64,000 nucleotides of DNA from Longimicrobium sp. (GCF_036388275.1 NZ_DASVSF010000051.1:1-64000), one strand, 5' to 3'; positions 55,659 through 64,000 are shown, counted from the stretch's first letter. The notes: generated from the sequence alone by a model not told the origin. A program made the numbers and translations.

Positions 55659-55702
55659 CAAAAAAGAACGCGCCGCACAGGCGTAAGCCCGTGCGGCGCG
55701 TT
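55659..55702 (-). terminator. Rho-independent terminator of the disrupted tRNA
   Basis: A perfect 12-bp stem (AACGCGCCGCAC at 55667-55678 with 55691-55702) closes a loop that can itself fold. Read on the minus strand it is followed by CTTTTTTG. It lies just past the tRNA 3' end, where a tRNA gene's own terminator belongs. Confidence 0.85.
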
Positions 55703-55712
55703 GAGTATGTCA

Positions 55713-55757
55713 GTAGCAGGGGGGGGGGCTCGAACCCCCGACCTTACGATTATGAGC
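55713..55757 (-). other. tRNA 3'-half (CAU anticodon) forming an attachment site
   Basis: On the minus strand the sequence reads through an anticodon loop CTCATAA, a short variable region, a T arm GGGGG-TTCGAGC-CCCCC and a 3' acceptor strand. The matching 5' acceptor strand and D arm are absent upstream; other sequence lies there instead. This is the pattern left at one end when an element integrates into a tRNA and supplies its own 3' half at the other end. The chromosome side is at lower coordinates (with the terminator), the element side at higher coordinates (with the recombinase). Confidence 0.72.
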
Positions 55758-55784
55758 AGTTGAAGGGGTGAAAAAACTGGCGCT

Positions 55785-55886
55785 CATCAGCGCCTATCAG
55801 CGACAGAAACCCGCATCAGCGCTGAAAATCCCCCAAACAGGCCCGTGGCAGCGCTGACCAGCGCTGAGGAGCGCCAACCAGCGCCA
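55785..55886. repeat. Phased 10-bp repeats next to the attachment site
   Basis: At least seven copies of a 10-bp unit around CAGCGC: CATCAGCGCC (55785), TATCAGCGAC (55795), CATCAGCGCT (55814), GGCAGCGCTG (55847), ACCAGCGCTG (55857), AGGAGCGCCA (55867) and ACCAGCGCCA (55877). Neighbours are spaced by exactly 10 bp, one helical turn. They are best read as arm-type or regulatory binding sites for a recombinase or accessory factor. Confidence 0.6.
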
Positions 55887-55922
55887 GTGACTACTTCTGT
55901 CACTGGTTTTTTTCGTTTTTTT
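55884..55922 (+). terminator. Rho-independent terminator inside the element end
   Basis: CCAGTGAC (55884-55891) pairs with GTCACTGG (55899-55906) across a 7-nt loop, followed by two runs of seven T. It would stop plus-strand transcription coming from the PKS side before it enters the recombinase gene. Confidence 0.85.
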
Positions 55923-56122
55923 GCTCTACGCGTGATCGACAGGTGTCGAGTCTAGATGGTAACAGCAGAGGAGTACCCGCAAGACTAACCTGTTCCTTGG
56001 GAGCTCACGATCACCGATGCTCAACCGTCCCCGGTGCCGTTCACGAGGGTATCAATCGAATGAAGTGATCCAGCGATGAAATGTACCACTGAGCTACCTC
56101 CAACAGATCGGAATCCCCGACG

Positions 56123-57436
56123 ATGACATCCAATCCCAGTGAGTTCGCCCGTGCGAAGGAGACCGCAAGGATCCGCTGGCGCAACCAAGGAGGCAAGCAG
56201 CGCGCGTACGCCGATTTGAGATCCCTCGGAGGCGGCCAGCCGGCCCTGATTCCTCCCGGAGAGAAGCGCGCGACGACCGATCCCGAGATTGCGGAGCAAC
56301 TACTTCACCGCCTCCTGGCGAAATACAAAAAGCGGAAGGAGAAAAAGGTTCGGGCCGCCATGGATCCGGGGCCAGACCTTGCGGAGTTCGCGATTCACCA
56401 CTTGCAAGAGCAAGCAGCATCGGACGACTACGACGCCGAGTGGTTGACGGACTCGGAGGCATATCTGGCCCTGGCTGTCGACTACTTCACGCGCTGGCAG
56501 CATGCGTCAGTTCGTCACCCTGAGCCGTTGCCGCGCCGGCGGAGTCTTGCCTCGATCGATCTTCCAGACGTCCGTGCATTCAGCGAGTGGCTCAACGCGA
56601 TGCCGGATCAACGCGGATGTCAGCGTCCTGTCGCATCTCGCCGCCGCATCCTCATCGCACTCAAGGAGCTATTCGATGGAGCCATCCTCGAAGGGAGCCT
56701 ACCGGCGGGCAGCAATCCTGTCGCGGTCGCAATTCAAGAGCTCCGCGCGTCGAGCAGAGAAACCGGATGGCTCAGTGTCGGTGAACTGGCACTTCTGCTT
56801 GAAAGTGCCAGAACCATCGGGTGCGAACCCCGAGCAGCCAGAGCACTACAGTCACTCCCGTGCCCGTACGAACTCGTCGCGACGTTCATGTTGACAGGCG
56901 CTTGCGAAAGCGAGATCACCCGCCTGCAGGTTCGGCATCTGGACTTTGAATCTCGCACCATCCGCATCCCGGATTTCAAGACCGGGCGGGTGGCGCGATC
57001 AATTCCCATGCACTCCCAATTGCGAGAGATACTCTGGCCGTACGTACAACGTCTCCGGACAACAAGTGGATACGTATTCACGACGATTTCAGGAGAACCT
57101 ATCTACAGTTGGCTGGAGATGCTCGACCTGATCGCCACGCGCGCAGGCTTTCAGGAAGGCCAGATAAGACCGTCAGTATTCAGAACATCCTACATCATCC
57201 ACCGACTCGCCTGCATGGATCAGGGTATCCCCATCGATCCGAAGAAGGTTGCTCGAGAGGTGGGCTACACCACACCGGGTTTGAAGAAGAAGGTTTTCGA
57301 ACGAGTTCAGTACGGTCGGGCAAGAACGGACGAACTCGTCTTTCTGCCCGACGCGATCGGCCCAGACCTGGCAGGGCGCCTTCACACCCCTTCGCTCGAC
57401 ATCGTGAATCGGAATGGAAAAACCGGGGGTATTTGA
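56123..57436 (+). CDS. Divergent tyrosine recombinase/integrase
   Basis: The 437-aa protein begins 366 bp from the tRNA fragment. Its C-terminal half follows the integrase catalytic fold: LVATFMLTGACESEITRLQ, HLDFESRTIRIPDFKTGR, a PSVFRTSYIIHRLA segment and VGYTTPGLKKK.FERVQYG. Canonical residues are replaced: the first Arg of TGxRxxE is Cys, the His of HxxR is Ser, and the LGH histidine is Tyr; one Arg and a late Tyr remain. It may be inactive or belong to a divergent lineage. Its lower GC and less biased codon use differ from the PKS genes, consistent with foreign origin. Presumably it integrated the element at the tRNA. Confidence 0.8.
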   Translation: MTSNPSEFARAKETARIRWRNQGGKQRAYADLRSLGGGQPALIPPGEKRATTDPEIAEQLLHRLLAKYKKRKEKKVRAAMDPGPDLAEFAIHHLQEQAASDDYDAEWLTDSEAYLALAVDYFTRWQHASVRHPEPLPRRRSLASIDLPDVRAFSEWLNAMPDQRGCQRPVASRRRILIALKELFDGAILEGSLPAGSNPVAVAIQELRASSRETGWLSVGELALLLESARTIGCEPRAARALQSLPCPYELVATFMLTGACESEITRLQVRHLDFESRTIRIPDFKTGRVARSIPMHSQLREILWPYVQRLRTTSGYVFTTISGEPIYSWLEMLDLIATRAGFQEGQIRPSVFRTSYIIHRLACMDQGIPIDPKKVAREVGYTTPGLKKKVFERVQYGRARTDELVFLPDAIGPDLAGRLHTPSLDIVNRNGKTGGI

Positions 57437-57467
57437 CCATCTGGCTCGGCTCGGATACCTTTGCCGG

Positions 57468-57866
57468 ATGCTGTGCGCTCGTCCCCCTCGCTTTCGCCCG
57501 CTCTTCGTGCTGCTGGGCCTGGCCGCGAACCTGATCGCGGCCGGGACTCCGCTGCTGCACGGTGTTCTGCACGAACTGCATGAGGTGCACGAGGGCCGGC
57601 ACGTCGACGAGCACGCCGCCGGTCTGGTGGCCGAAGCTGGGCCCGCCATCGACCACTCCAGCGCGGACATCCACCCGCAGGCGCTGCACGACGACGCCAA
57701 GCTGGTGAGGCGCGACGTGCTGGTGTTCACCCTTCCGTCCCTGGCTCTGGCATCTCGCGAGCCGGTGCAGCTGGAGGCAGAATACTTCCAGAGCGAGCCG
57801 CCCGGTGCGCTCCGGTCCCGAGCACCACCACCGGGCGATCCCGCCCGAGCCCCGCCCCACGTCTGA
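57468..57866 (+). CDS. Small His-rich protein at the head of the metal efflux operon
   Basis: The 132-aa protein from ATG 57468 has a hydrophobic N-terminal segment (LFVLLGLAANLIAAGTPLLHG), likely a signal peptide or anchor, then a histidine- and acid-rich stretch (HGVLHELHEVHEGRHVDEH) suited to binding metal ions. It ends in a Pro/Arg tail (RAPPHV). Similar small proteins commonly precede CzcCBA/CusCBA operons. A periplasmic metal-binding or sensing role is inferred. An upstream start at 57414 overlapping the recombinase is possible but less likely because it places charged residues before the hydrophobic segment. Confidence 0.65.
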   Translation: MLCARPPRFRPLFVLLGLAANLIAAGTPLLHGVLHELHEVHEGRHVDEHAAGLVAEAGPAIDHSSADIHPQALHDDAKLVRRDVLVFTLPSLALASREPVQLEAEYFQSEPPGALRSRAPPPGDPARAPPHV

Positions 57867-58093
57867 CCACCGAGGACCTCCGCGATGCGTTCGCCGGACG
57901 GTCCGCTCGCAGTTTCCCGTAATCACCGACGAAACTTTAAGTTCCCGGAACCACGCCCAAGGGCGTGGCGCCGCAAACGCCTTTTCGTCAGCGTGCGGGG
58001 CGCGAGCGATCCGGGAGAGCACGCACCTGCATCCCGCGGGCGATGCGTGCGTCCTGGCCGTGGCGGCTTCGCCCGCCCCGAGGAGACAGACAC

Positions 58094-59371
58094 GTGCAAC
58101 GAAAATCACTTCGCCGTACCTGGAGAGGCGCCTGCCTGGCTGCCGTCCTGCCCTGTATCGCACCGGCGCTGGCAGGGCAGGAATCCTCCCAGCCGGGTCC
58201 CCGTCGTGTTGCCCTGGACGAGGCGCTCGCCGCGGCCGAGGCCGGGAGCCTGGACCTGCAACTCGCGCGAGGCGCGGTCGACGCGGCCCGGGCGCGCGTG
58301 CTGACGGCGGGTACCCGGCCCAACCCGACCGTGGCGCTGGACCGCGAGCAGCTTGGCGGAAATGGAGTCTCCCATGAGACGGTGCTTTCCGTGGGCCAGT
58401 CGCTGGACCTTGCCGGCCAGCGGGGTGCCCGGCGGGAAGCTGCCACGCGCGAGGTTTCCGCGGCGGAAGTGCGGGTGGAGGCGGAGCGTGCGCGAGTGGG
58501 GGCCGACGTGACGCGTGCCTACCTGCGCGCCGCCACCGCGGAGGCACGCTTGGCGTCTCTCGCCGAGGCCGGCGATTTGTTCCGGACGGCTGAGCAGGCC
58601 GGCCAGGTACGCTTTCGCGAGGGCGACATCTCCGCGTACGAGCTGCAGCGCCTGCAGTTGGAGGCAGCCCGCTACGTCACGCTCTCCGAGGAGGCGGCGT
58701 TCGAACTCAGGCAGGCAGGCCGCGAGCTGGCGTTCCTCCTTCGGCCCGGCTCCGCGCCACCCGGCGACGACATCGTGCTCCCGGCCGATACCCTCGGTGG
58801 GATCGCGCTGCACGCCGCGTCGCTCGCGGCGGACACGGCGCTGGCCCGTGCGCTCCGGCGCGCCGACATCCGCGCAGCCGAGGCCGACGTGGGGGCGGCG
58901 CGCGCGGCGGTGGACCTCCGTATCCGCGGCCGCCGCCCGAACCCGACGCTGATGGCGGGGCTCAAGGAGCAGGCCGGGGGCATGGCCGGCGCAGTGGTGG
59001 GCGTCTCCGTCCCGCTGCCCCTCTCCGACCGCAGCCAGGGGCCGATCGCCGAGGCGCGGGCCGCGCTCGCGCAGGCCGAGACGCGGGTAGCGATCGCCCG
59101 GCGCGCGGCCGAGGCGGACGTGCGCCGCGCCTTGGAGCGCCGCGCCGCGCTCGCCGAGCGCCTGCGCCTCCGTGAGGGGCTTCTGGCGCGGGCCCGCGCC
59201 CTCCTTGCGACGGCGCGCGTGGCGTATGCGGAAGGAGAGACGAGCCTGCTGGAGCTCCTGGACGCGGCCGAGACCTTCCGCACCACCCGCGAGGGCGCCG
59301 ACGCCCTCCTGGCCGAATACCTGACCAGCGTGGCCGACCTGGAGCGCGCCACCGGAGGAACGGATCGATGA
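58094..59371 (+). CDS. TolC-family outer-membrane factor of an RND metal efflux system (CzcC/CusC-like)
   Basis: The 425-aa protein from GTG 58094 (AGGAGACA upstream) starts with a signal peptide (RRTWRGACLAAVLPC, cleavage after ALAG). Two outer-membrane efflux repeats follow, rich in long Ala/Arg/Glu helices, with GTRPNPTVALDREQLGG near residue 75, RRPNPTLMAGLKEQAGG near 280 and the final LLDAAETFRTTREG helix. It forms the exit duct. The ATG of the adaptor overlaps its stop. A start at 57965 would add 43 arginine-rich residues before the signal peptide and is rejected. Confidence 0.88.
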   Translation: MQRKSLRRTWRGACLAAVLPCIAPALAGQESSQPGPRRVALDEALAAAEAGSLDLQLARGAVDAARARVLTAGTRPNPTVALDREQLGGNGVSHETVLSVGQSLDLAGQRGARREAATREVSAAEVRVEAERARVGADVTRAYLRAATAEARLASLAEAGDLFRTAEQAGQVRFREGDISAYELQRLQLEAARYVTLSEEAAFELRQAGRELAFLLRPGSAPPGDDIVLPADTLGGIALHAASLAADTALARALRRADIRAAEADVGAARAAVDLRIRGRRPNPTLMAGLKEQAGGMAGAVVGVSVPLPLSDRSQGPIAEARAALAQAETRVAIARRAAEADVRRALERRAALAERLRLREGLLARARALLATARVAYAEGETSLLELLDAAETFRTTREGADALLAEYLTSVADLERATGGTDR

Positions 59372-60855
59372 CCAAGACGATGCCCGTCCGCCGGGCCGCC
59401 CTCGCGCTGCTCTGCCTGCTGCCGCTCGATTCCTGCCGCCGGGGTGGGGCGGAGGAAGAGGCTGAGCACCCGAGCGAGGTGGTCACGCAGTGGAACGGCG
59501 ACACCGAGCTTTTCCTGGAGTACCCGCACCCGCTCGCCCGAAAGGCGGTAGGCAACTGGGCAATCCACCTGACGGACATGGAGGACTTCAAGCCGATCGT
59601 CTCGGGATCGCTGGTCGTCCGCTTCCTGAAGGACGGCCGCGTGGCGCAGGAGTTCACCATCCCGAAGCCCGCTCGCAACGGGATCTTCCTGCTGGACCCC
59701 GTTGTCCGCGAGGCGGGCACCTACCAGGTGCAGCTCGCGCTCAGGAGCCCGCAGGTGTCGAGCGTCCACACGCTCCCGGAAGTGCGCGTCTGGGCGGACG
59801 AGGGCCAGCTCCCCAAGCAGGGGGAAGAAGAGGAAGCGGGCGGAATCTCCTTCCTGAAGGAGCAGCAGTGGGTGATCGACTTCCGGGTGGAGCCGGCGAC
59901 GGAACGCGAGGTGGCCAGCTCCGTGTCCGCCGCGGCCGAGATCGTACCCGTCGACGGTGCGCAGGTGCTGGTCTCGTCGCCTGCCAGCGGGATCGCCATG
60001 GCCGAGGCCAACCGCGGCGCCCCGTCCGTGGGCACACGGGTACGCGCGGGCCAGGTGCTCGCGGTGCTGTCGCCGACCTCCGAGGAAGGGGGCTACGCCC
60101 GGATCCGCGAGAACGTGGAGCGGCTGCAGCGCGAGGCCGCGCGCGCCCAGCGCCTGTTCGACGCGGGCGCAATCCCGGCCCGGCGGCTGGACGAGGCGCG
60201 GCACGAGCTCGCCGTCGCGCGGGCCGAGGCGCGGGCGATGGGCGGCGGACCCGACGCGGACTACCGCTACCGCGTGCGCGCCCCAATCTCGGGCTTCGTC
60301 ACCGAGCGGGCGTTCGTGCCCGGCGGACGCGTGGAGGCTGGCGCGCCGCTGTTCACGCTCGTCGACCCGAGCACCGTCTGGCTCAAGGCGAACCTCCCGG
60401 CCGCCGTAGCGTCGGCGCTCCCGAGTGACGCACGGCCCACCTTCACCGTGGAGGGGGACCCGCGGACCTACACGGCCGCGCGCCTGGTCTCCGTGGGGAG
60501 TGCCGTGGACCCGCAGACCCGCACGGTGCCGGCGGTGTTCGCCGTCCCGAACCCGGATGGGGCGCTGAAGACGGGGCAGTTCGCCCGTGCCTCCATCCCC
60601 GCCGGCGGCAGCGTCCGCGGCGTGGCGATCCCCACCCGTGCCATCCTGGACGACGGCGGCATCCCCGTCGCCTTCGTGCAGGTGAGCGGCGAGACGTTCG
60701 AGCGGCGCCGGCTGCGGACGGGCGAGAACGACGGAACGGTGACGGAGGTGCTGGAGGGGATCCGGCCGGGCGAGATGGTGGTGACGACGGGCGCGTACCA
60801 GGTGCGCCTCGCCTCGATGTCCAATACGCCGATGTCCGGCGGCCACGCGCACTGA
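59368..60855 (+). CDS. RND periplasmic adaptor lipoprotein (CzcB/CusB-like)
   Basis: The 495-aa protein has a lipoprotein signal (ALALLCLLPLDSC, lipid-modified Cys at residue 23). An extra N-terminal beta domain (residues about 40-165, FLEYPHPLARKAVGNWAIHL to VRVWADEGQLP) precedes the membrane-fusion core: a lipoyl-like barrel half (VLVSSPASGIAMAEANRGA), an alpha-helical hairpin (RENVERLQREAARAQRLF), the second lipoyl half (YRVRAPISGFVTERAFVPGG) and beta-barrel/membrane-proximal domains. It ends in GGHAH. It bridges the inner-membrane pump and outer-membrane duct. The N-terminal domain occurs in some heavy-metal adaptors and may take part in metal handling. Confidence 0.88.
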   Translation: MTKTMPVRRAALALLCLLPLDSCRRGGAEEEAEHPSEVVTQWNGDTELFLEYPHPLARKAVGNWAIHLTDMEDFKPIVSGSLVVRFLKDGRVAQEFTIPKPARNGIFLLDPVVREAGTYQVQLALRSPQVSSVHTLPEVRVWADEGQLPKQGEEEEAGGISFLKEQQWVIDFRVEPATEREVASSVSAAAEIVPVDGAQVLVSSPASGIAMAEANRGAPSVGTRVRAGQVLAVLSPTSEEGGYARIRENVERLQREAARAQRLFDAGAIPARRLDEARHELAVARAEARAMGGGPDADYRYRVRAPISGFVTERAFVPGGRVEAGAPLFTLVDPSTVWLKANLPAAVASALPSDARPTFTVEGDPRTYTAARLVSVGSAVDPQTRTVPAVFAVPNPDGALKTGQFARASIPAGGSVRGVAIPTRAILDDGGIPVAFVQVSGETFERRRLRTGENDGTVTEVLEGIRPGEMVVTTGAYQVRLASMSNTPMSGGHAH

Positions 60856-60865
60856 GGGGCCGCCG

Positions 60866-63800
60866 ATGCTCAACGGACTGATCCGCTGGTCCATCGCCAA
60901 CCGCCTGCTGGTGGCCGCCGCGGCCGTGCTGCTCCTGGTGGCCGGGGCGGTCACAGCGGCGCGCATGCCGGTCGACGTATTTCCCGATCTCACCGCGCCC
61001 ACGGTGACGGTGCTCACCGAGGCGCACGGGATGGCGCCTGAGGAGGTGGAAACGCTCGTTACCTACCCGGTGGAAACGGCGGTGAACGGCTCCACGGGGG
61101 TGCGCCGGGTCCGCTCGGCCACGTCGCAGGGCATCTCCATCGTCTTCGTGGAGTTCGACTGGGGGACGGACATCTTCCAGGCGCGGCAGATCGTGGCGGA
61201 GAAGCTCCAGCTGGTGGCCGCGGCGCTGCCGGCGGGCGTGCCGCCGCCGGTGCTGGCGCCCGTGTCCTCCATCATGGGCGAGATCATGATCGTGGGGGTG
61301 ACCGGCGACCGGCGCGCCACGCCCATGGAGGTGCGCGCGGTGGCGGACTGGACGGTGCGCCGCCGGCTCCTCGCCGTCCCCGGCGTGTCGCAGGTGATCC
61401 CGATCGGGGGCGAGGTCAAGCAGTACCAGGTGCTCGTCTCCCCGGACCGGATGCGCTCGTACGGCGTTACGCTGGCCGAGGTGCTGCACGCGGCGGAGGG
61501 CGCGAACGTGAACGCCTCTGGCGGCGTCTACATGGACCGCGGCCAGGAATACGTGATCCGCGGCATCGGGCGGGCGCAGAGCCTTGCCGACATCGCGAAC
61601 ACCGTCGTCTCGGTGCGCGGCGGCGTGCCGGTGCTGGTCGGGGACGTGGCCGAGGTGCGCGTGGGCGCCTCGCCCAAGCTGGGGGACGGCTCCATCAACG
61701 CGGCGCCCGCCGTGGTGATGTCGGTGGCCAAGCAGCCCGGTACCAACACGCTGGAGCTTACGCGGCGGATCGACGCCACGCTGGACGAGATCCAGAAGAC
61801 GCTCCCGGCGGGGGTGAAGGTCAACAAGGGGGTGTTCCGCCAGGCGAGCTTCATCCGGACGGCCGTGGACAACGTGATCGAGGCGCTCCGCGACGGCGCG
61901 ATCCTCGTGGTCATCATCCTCTTCCTCTTCCTGTGGAGCGTCCGGACCACCTTCATCTCCGTGCTGGCGATCCCCCTCTCGCTGGCGGTGGCGGTGTTCG
62001 CGCTCAAGGCGCTCGGGATCAGCATCAACACCATGACGCTGGGCGGCATGGCGATCGCCATCGGGGCGCTGGTCGACGACGCGGTGATCGACGTGGAGAA
62101 CGTCTTCCGGCGCCTCCGCGAGAACCGCCTGAAACCGGAGGCGGAGCGGCTCCCTGCGTTCGAGGTGATCTACCAGGCGTCGAAGGAGATCCGGGCCAGC
62201 ATCACCACGGCCACGCTCATCATCTGCGTGGTCTTCGTACCACTCTTCTTCCTGTCGGGGGTGGAGGGGCGGATGCTCCGGCCGCTGGGGATCGCCTACA
62301 TCGTATCCATCCTGGCGTCGCTCGTGGTGGCGCTCACGCTGACCCCCGCGCTCTGCGCCTACCTGCTCCCGAACGCGAAGGAGACGGGGGCGGAGCACGA
62401 GAGCCGGCTGGTGACCTGGCTCAAGGCCCGCTACGCCGCCGTCCTTGGCCCGGCGCTCCGGCATCCGCGCACCCTGATCGGCGGCGCTGTGGCCGCCGTG
62501 GTGCTTGCCCTGGCGGCGGTGCCGTTCATGGGGCGGGCGTTCCTCCCGGAGTTCCAGGAGGGATCATTGGTGATCAGCGCGCTCACGGTGCCTGGCACGT
62601 CGCTGGAGGAATCGAACGCACTGGGACGCCGCATCGAGCAAATCCTGTTGGAGCACCCGGCCGTGCGGGAAACGGCGCGGCGGACAGGGCGGGCCGAACT
62701 AGACGAGCACGCACAGGGGGTCAACGCCGCCGAGATCGACGTGCGGCTCGACCTTTCCAGGCACGAGCTGGAGGAGACGGTGGATGAACTCCGCCGGAAG
62801 CTCGCGATGGTGCCGGGCACGGAGATCACCATCGGCCAGCCGCTGGGCCACCGGATCGACCACATGCTCTCCGGTACGCGCGCCAGCATCGCCATCAAGC
62901 TGTTCGGGCCCGACCTGTACGAGCTGCGGCGGCTGGGCGAGGCGATCAAGCAGGCGGCGGCGAAGGTGGAAGGCACCGCCGACGTCGCCGTCGAGCAGCA
63001 GGCCGACGTGCCGCAGGCACGGATCGCGATGGACCGCGCGGCGATGGCGCGCTACGGCGTCACCCCGGAGTACCTGGCCGAGGCCATCGACGTGGCATTC
63101 GCCGGAGAGGTGGCCAGCCAGGTGCTGGAAGGCCAGCAGAGCTTCGACCTGGTGGTGCGCTTCGACGAGGCGTCGCGCGGGAGCCTGGAGCGGATCGCGA
63201 ATGCGCGCTTCGACACGCCGGTGGGTGTCCAGGTGCCGCTCTCCGCCCTGGCCCAGGTGCGGAACGACCGCGGACCGAACGGGATCAGCCGCGAGAACGT
63301 GCAGCGGAAGATCGTCGTGCAGTCCAACGTCAGCGGGCGCGACGTGGGGAGCGTAGTGCAGCACATTCAGGAGCGCGTGGCCGCCGAGGTGAAGCTGCCG
63401 GCCGGGTACTCCATCGAGTACGGTGGGCAGTTCGAGTCGGCGGGCGAGGCGACGCGGACGATCGGGCTCCTGTCGCTGGTCTCGCTCGCCGCGGTGTTCC
63501 TCCTCCTGTTCCTGGAGTTCGGGTCCACCCGCCAGGCCATGCTCGTGATGGTGAACCTGCCGCTCGCGCTCGTGGGCGGTGTCTTCGCCGTGGTGCTCTC
63601 GGGCGGGGTTCTGAACGTGGCCACGTTGGTGGGCTTCATCACCCTGTTCGGCATCGCGGTGCGGAACGGGATCCTCCTCGTCTCACACTACAACCACCTG
63701 CTGGGCGAGGGGGTGCCGCTGGACGAGGCGGTGTTCCGCGGCTCGATGGAGCGGCTGAATCCCGTGCTGATGACCGCGCTCTCGGCCGGGCTTGCGCTGG

Positions 63801-64000
63801 TGCCGCTGGCGCTCGCCGGCGGCGAGCCGGGGAACGAGATTCAGAGCCCCATGGCCGTCGTCGTGCTGGGCGGGCTGCTCAGCGCCGTCGTGCTCAACAT
63901 GCTCGTGGTGCCCGCGCTCTACCGCCGGTACGGCGTGCAGGGCCCCGCCCGGGCGATGCCCGTCGCCGGGGAGGCGCGGGCGGTCCGCGCCATCCAAACA
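60866..64000 (+). CDS. Heavy-metal RND efflux pump (CusA/CzcA family), cut by the window edge
   Basis: 1045 codons are present from ATG 60866, close to the family's full length, with no stop in the window. Features include the first helix (NRLLVAAAAVLLLVAG), VDVFPDLTAPTVTVLTEAHG, two porter-domain blocks and twelve expected membrane helices. The helix 4 motif reads AIGALVDDAVIDVEN (Asp404/405), matching the AxGxxxDxxxxxxEN pattern linked to Cu(I)/Ag(I) exporters, not the DFGxxxDGAxxxxEN of Zn/Co/Cd pumps. However, the methionine position of CusA in the porter cleft appears to be Ala here (VNAAEIDVRL). Substrate is therefore uncertain. It is co-transcribed with the adaptor and outer-membrane factor. 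Confidence 0.92.
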   Translation, partial: MLNGLIRWSIANRLLVAAAAVLLLVAGAVTAARMPVDVFPDLTAPTVTVLTEAHGMAPEEVETLVTYPVETAVNGSTGVRRVRSATSQGISIVFVEFDWGTDIFQARQIVAEKLQLVAAALPAGVPPPVLAPVSSIMGEIMIVGVTGDRRATPMEVRAVADWTVRRRLLAVPGVSQVIPIGGEVKQYQVLVSPDRMRSYGVTLAEVLHAAEGANVNASGGVYMDRGQEYVIRGIGRAQSLADIANTVVSVRGGVPVLVGDVAEVRVGASPKLGDGSINAAPAVVMSVAKQPGTNTLELTRRIDATLDEIQKTLPAGVKVNKGVFRQASFIRTAVDNVIEALRDGAILVVIILFLFLWSVRTTFISVLAIPLSLAVAVFALKALGISINTMTLGGMAIAIGALVDDAVIDVENVFRRLRENRLKPEAERLPAFEVIYQASKEIRASITTATLIICVVFVPLFFLSGVEGRMLRPLGIAYIVSILASLVVALTLTPALCAYLLPNAKETGAEHESRLVTWLKARYAAVLGPALRHPRTLIGGAVAAVVLALAAVPFMGRAFLPEFQEGSLVISALTVPGTSLEESNALGRRIEQILLEHPAVRETARRTGRAELDEHAQGVNAAEIDVRLDLSRHELEETVDELRRKLAMVPGTEITIGQPLGHRIDHMLSGTRASIAIKLFGPDLYELRRLGEAIKQAAAKVEGTADVAVEQQADVPQARIAMDRAAMARYGVTPEYLAEAIDVAFAGEVASQVLEGQQSFDLVVRFDEASRGSLERIANARFDTPVGVQVPLSALAQVRNDRGPNGISRENVQRKIVVQSNVSGRDVGSVVQHIQERVAAEVKLPAGYSIEYGGQFESAGEATRTIGLLSLVSLAAVFLLLFLEFGSTRQAMLVMVNLPLALVGGVFAVVLSGGVLNVATLVGFITLFGIAVRNGILLVSHYNHLLGEGVPLDEAVFRGSMERLNPVLMTALSAGLALVPLALAGGEPGNEIQSPMAVVVLGGLLSAVVLNMLVVPALYRRYGVQGPARAMPVAGEARAVRAIQT

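Larger units (their letters stand above)
55223..56122. other. Non-coding junction between the PKS operon and an integrated element
   Basis: About 900 bp with no supported gene. In order it holds a hairpin after the PKS operon, a minus-strand terminator, a tRNA 3'-half, phased 10-bp repeats and a plus-strand hairpin with T run. Base composition is clearly less GC-rich than to the left. An open frame at 55353-55763 runs through the tRNA fragment and terminator and is rejected. Confidence 0.7.

Noticed and set aside
55353..55771. Short plus-strand frames (136 and 73 codons)
   Set aside because: They read through a terminator and the tRNA 3' fragment and encode no known domain.
55713..55800. Intact tRNA-Met/Ile gene on the minus strand
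   Set aside because: Anticodon loop, T arm and 3' strand are present, but no complementary 5' acceptor strand or D arm precedes them and the anticodon stem pairs poorly.
55785..55886. CRISPR-like array
   Set aside because: Units are only 10 bp, contiguous or nearly so, with no unique spacers and no cas genes.

Overview
The window comes from a very GC-rich bacterium with dense, often translationally coupled genes, frequent GTG starts and a secondary-metabolite-rich genome. A Longimicrobium-like Gemmatimonadota is my best guess from overall style, but no marker gene here proves it; a myxobacterium or Burkholderia relative cannot be excluded.

Left flank (1-10.7 kb). A minus-strand fragment of a nonribosomal peptide synthetase runs off the left edge. 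Its condensation domain is truncated and internally deleted. It is followed by a PLP enzyme of the cysteine synthase/2,3-diaminopropionate synthase family, and by a coupled pair made of an aminotransferase and an HPPD/4-hydroxymandelate synthase-like dioxygenase with its own promoter. A malate/lactate dehydrogenase-family gene is divergent from that pair. A membrane acyltransferase (OafA-like with SGNH domain) lies next, bracketed by two direct copies of the 3' end of the dehydrogenase gene; the second copy is a gene remnant. A DUF1579 gene with a recognisable promoter ends in a strong hairpin.

Core (10.9-55.2 kb). Seven overlapping or nearly abutting plus-strand genes form one operon for a trans-AT polyketide: a free acyltransferase fused to a type II thioesterase, a discrete ACP, an asparagine-synthetase-like amidotransferase, three giant PKS proteins (3467, 4459 and 5218 aa, 11 ketosynthases, no in-line AT), and an MDR oxidoreductase. 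The free ACP plus amidotransferase, a KS-DH-KR-ACP module and then a KS-branching domain-ACP module match the known logic for glutarimide starter units (cycloheximide, lactimidomycin and iso-migrastatin families). The next two modules predict the hydroxyl-then-ketone pattern of the glutarimide translation inhibitors. The remaining modules add two C-methylated units and two near-identical KS-KR-ACP/KS-DH-KR-ACP pairs before a terminal thioesterase. I consider this the main discovery of the window.

Right flank (55.3-64 kb). The 3' half of a CAU-anticodon tRNA and its terminator, phased 10-bp repeats and a divergent tyrosine recombinase mark the end of an integrated element that extends rightward. 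Next to the recombinase is a heavy-metal RND efflux operon: a His-rich small protein, an outer-membrane factor, a lipoprotein adaptor and an RND pump that is cut by the window edge.
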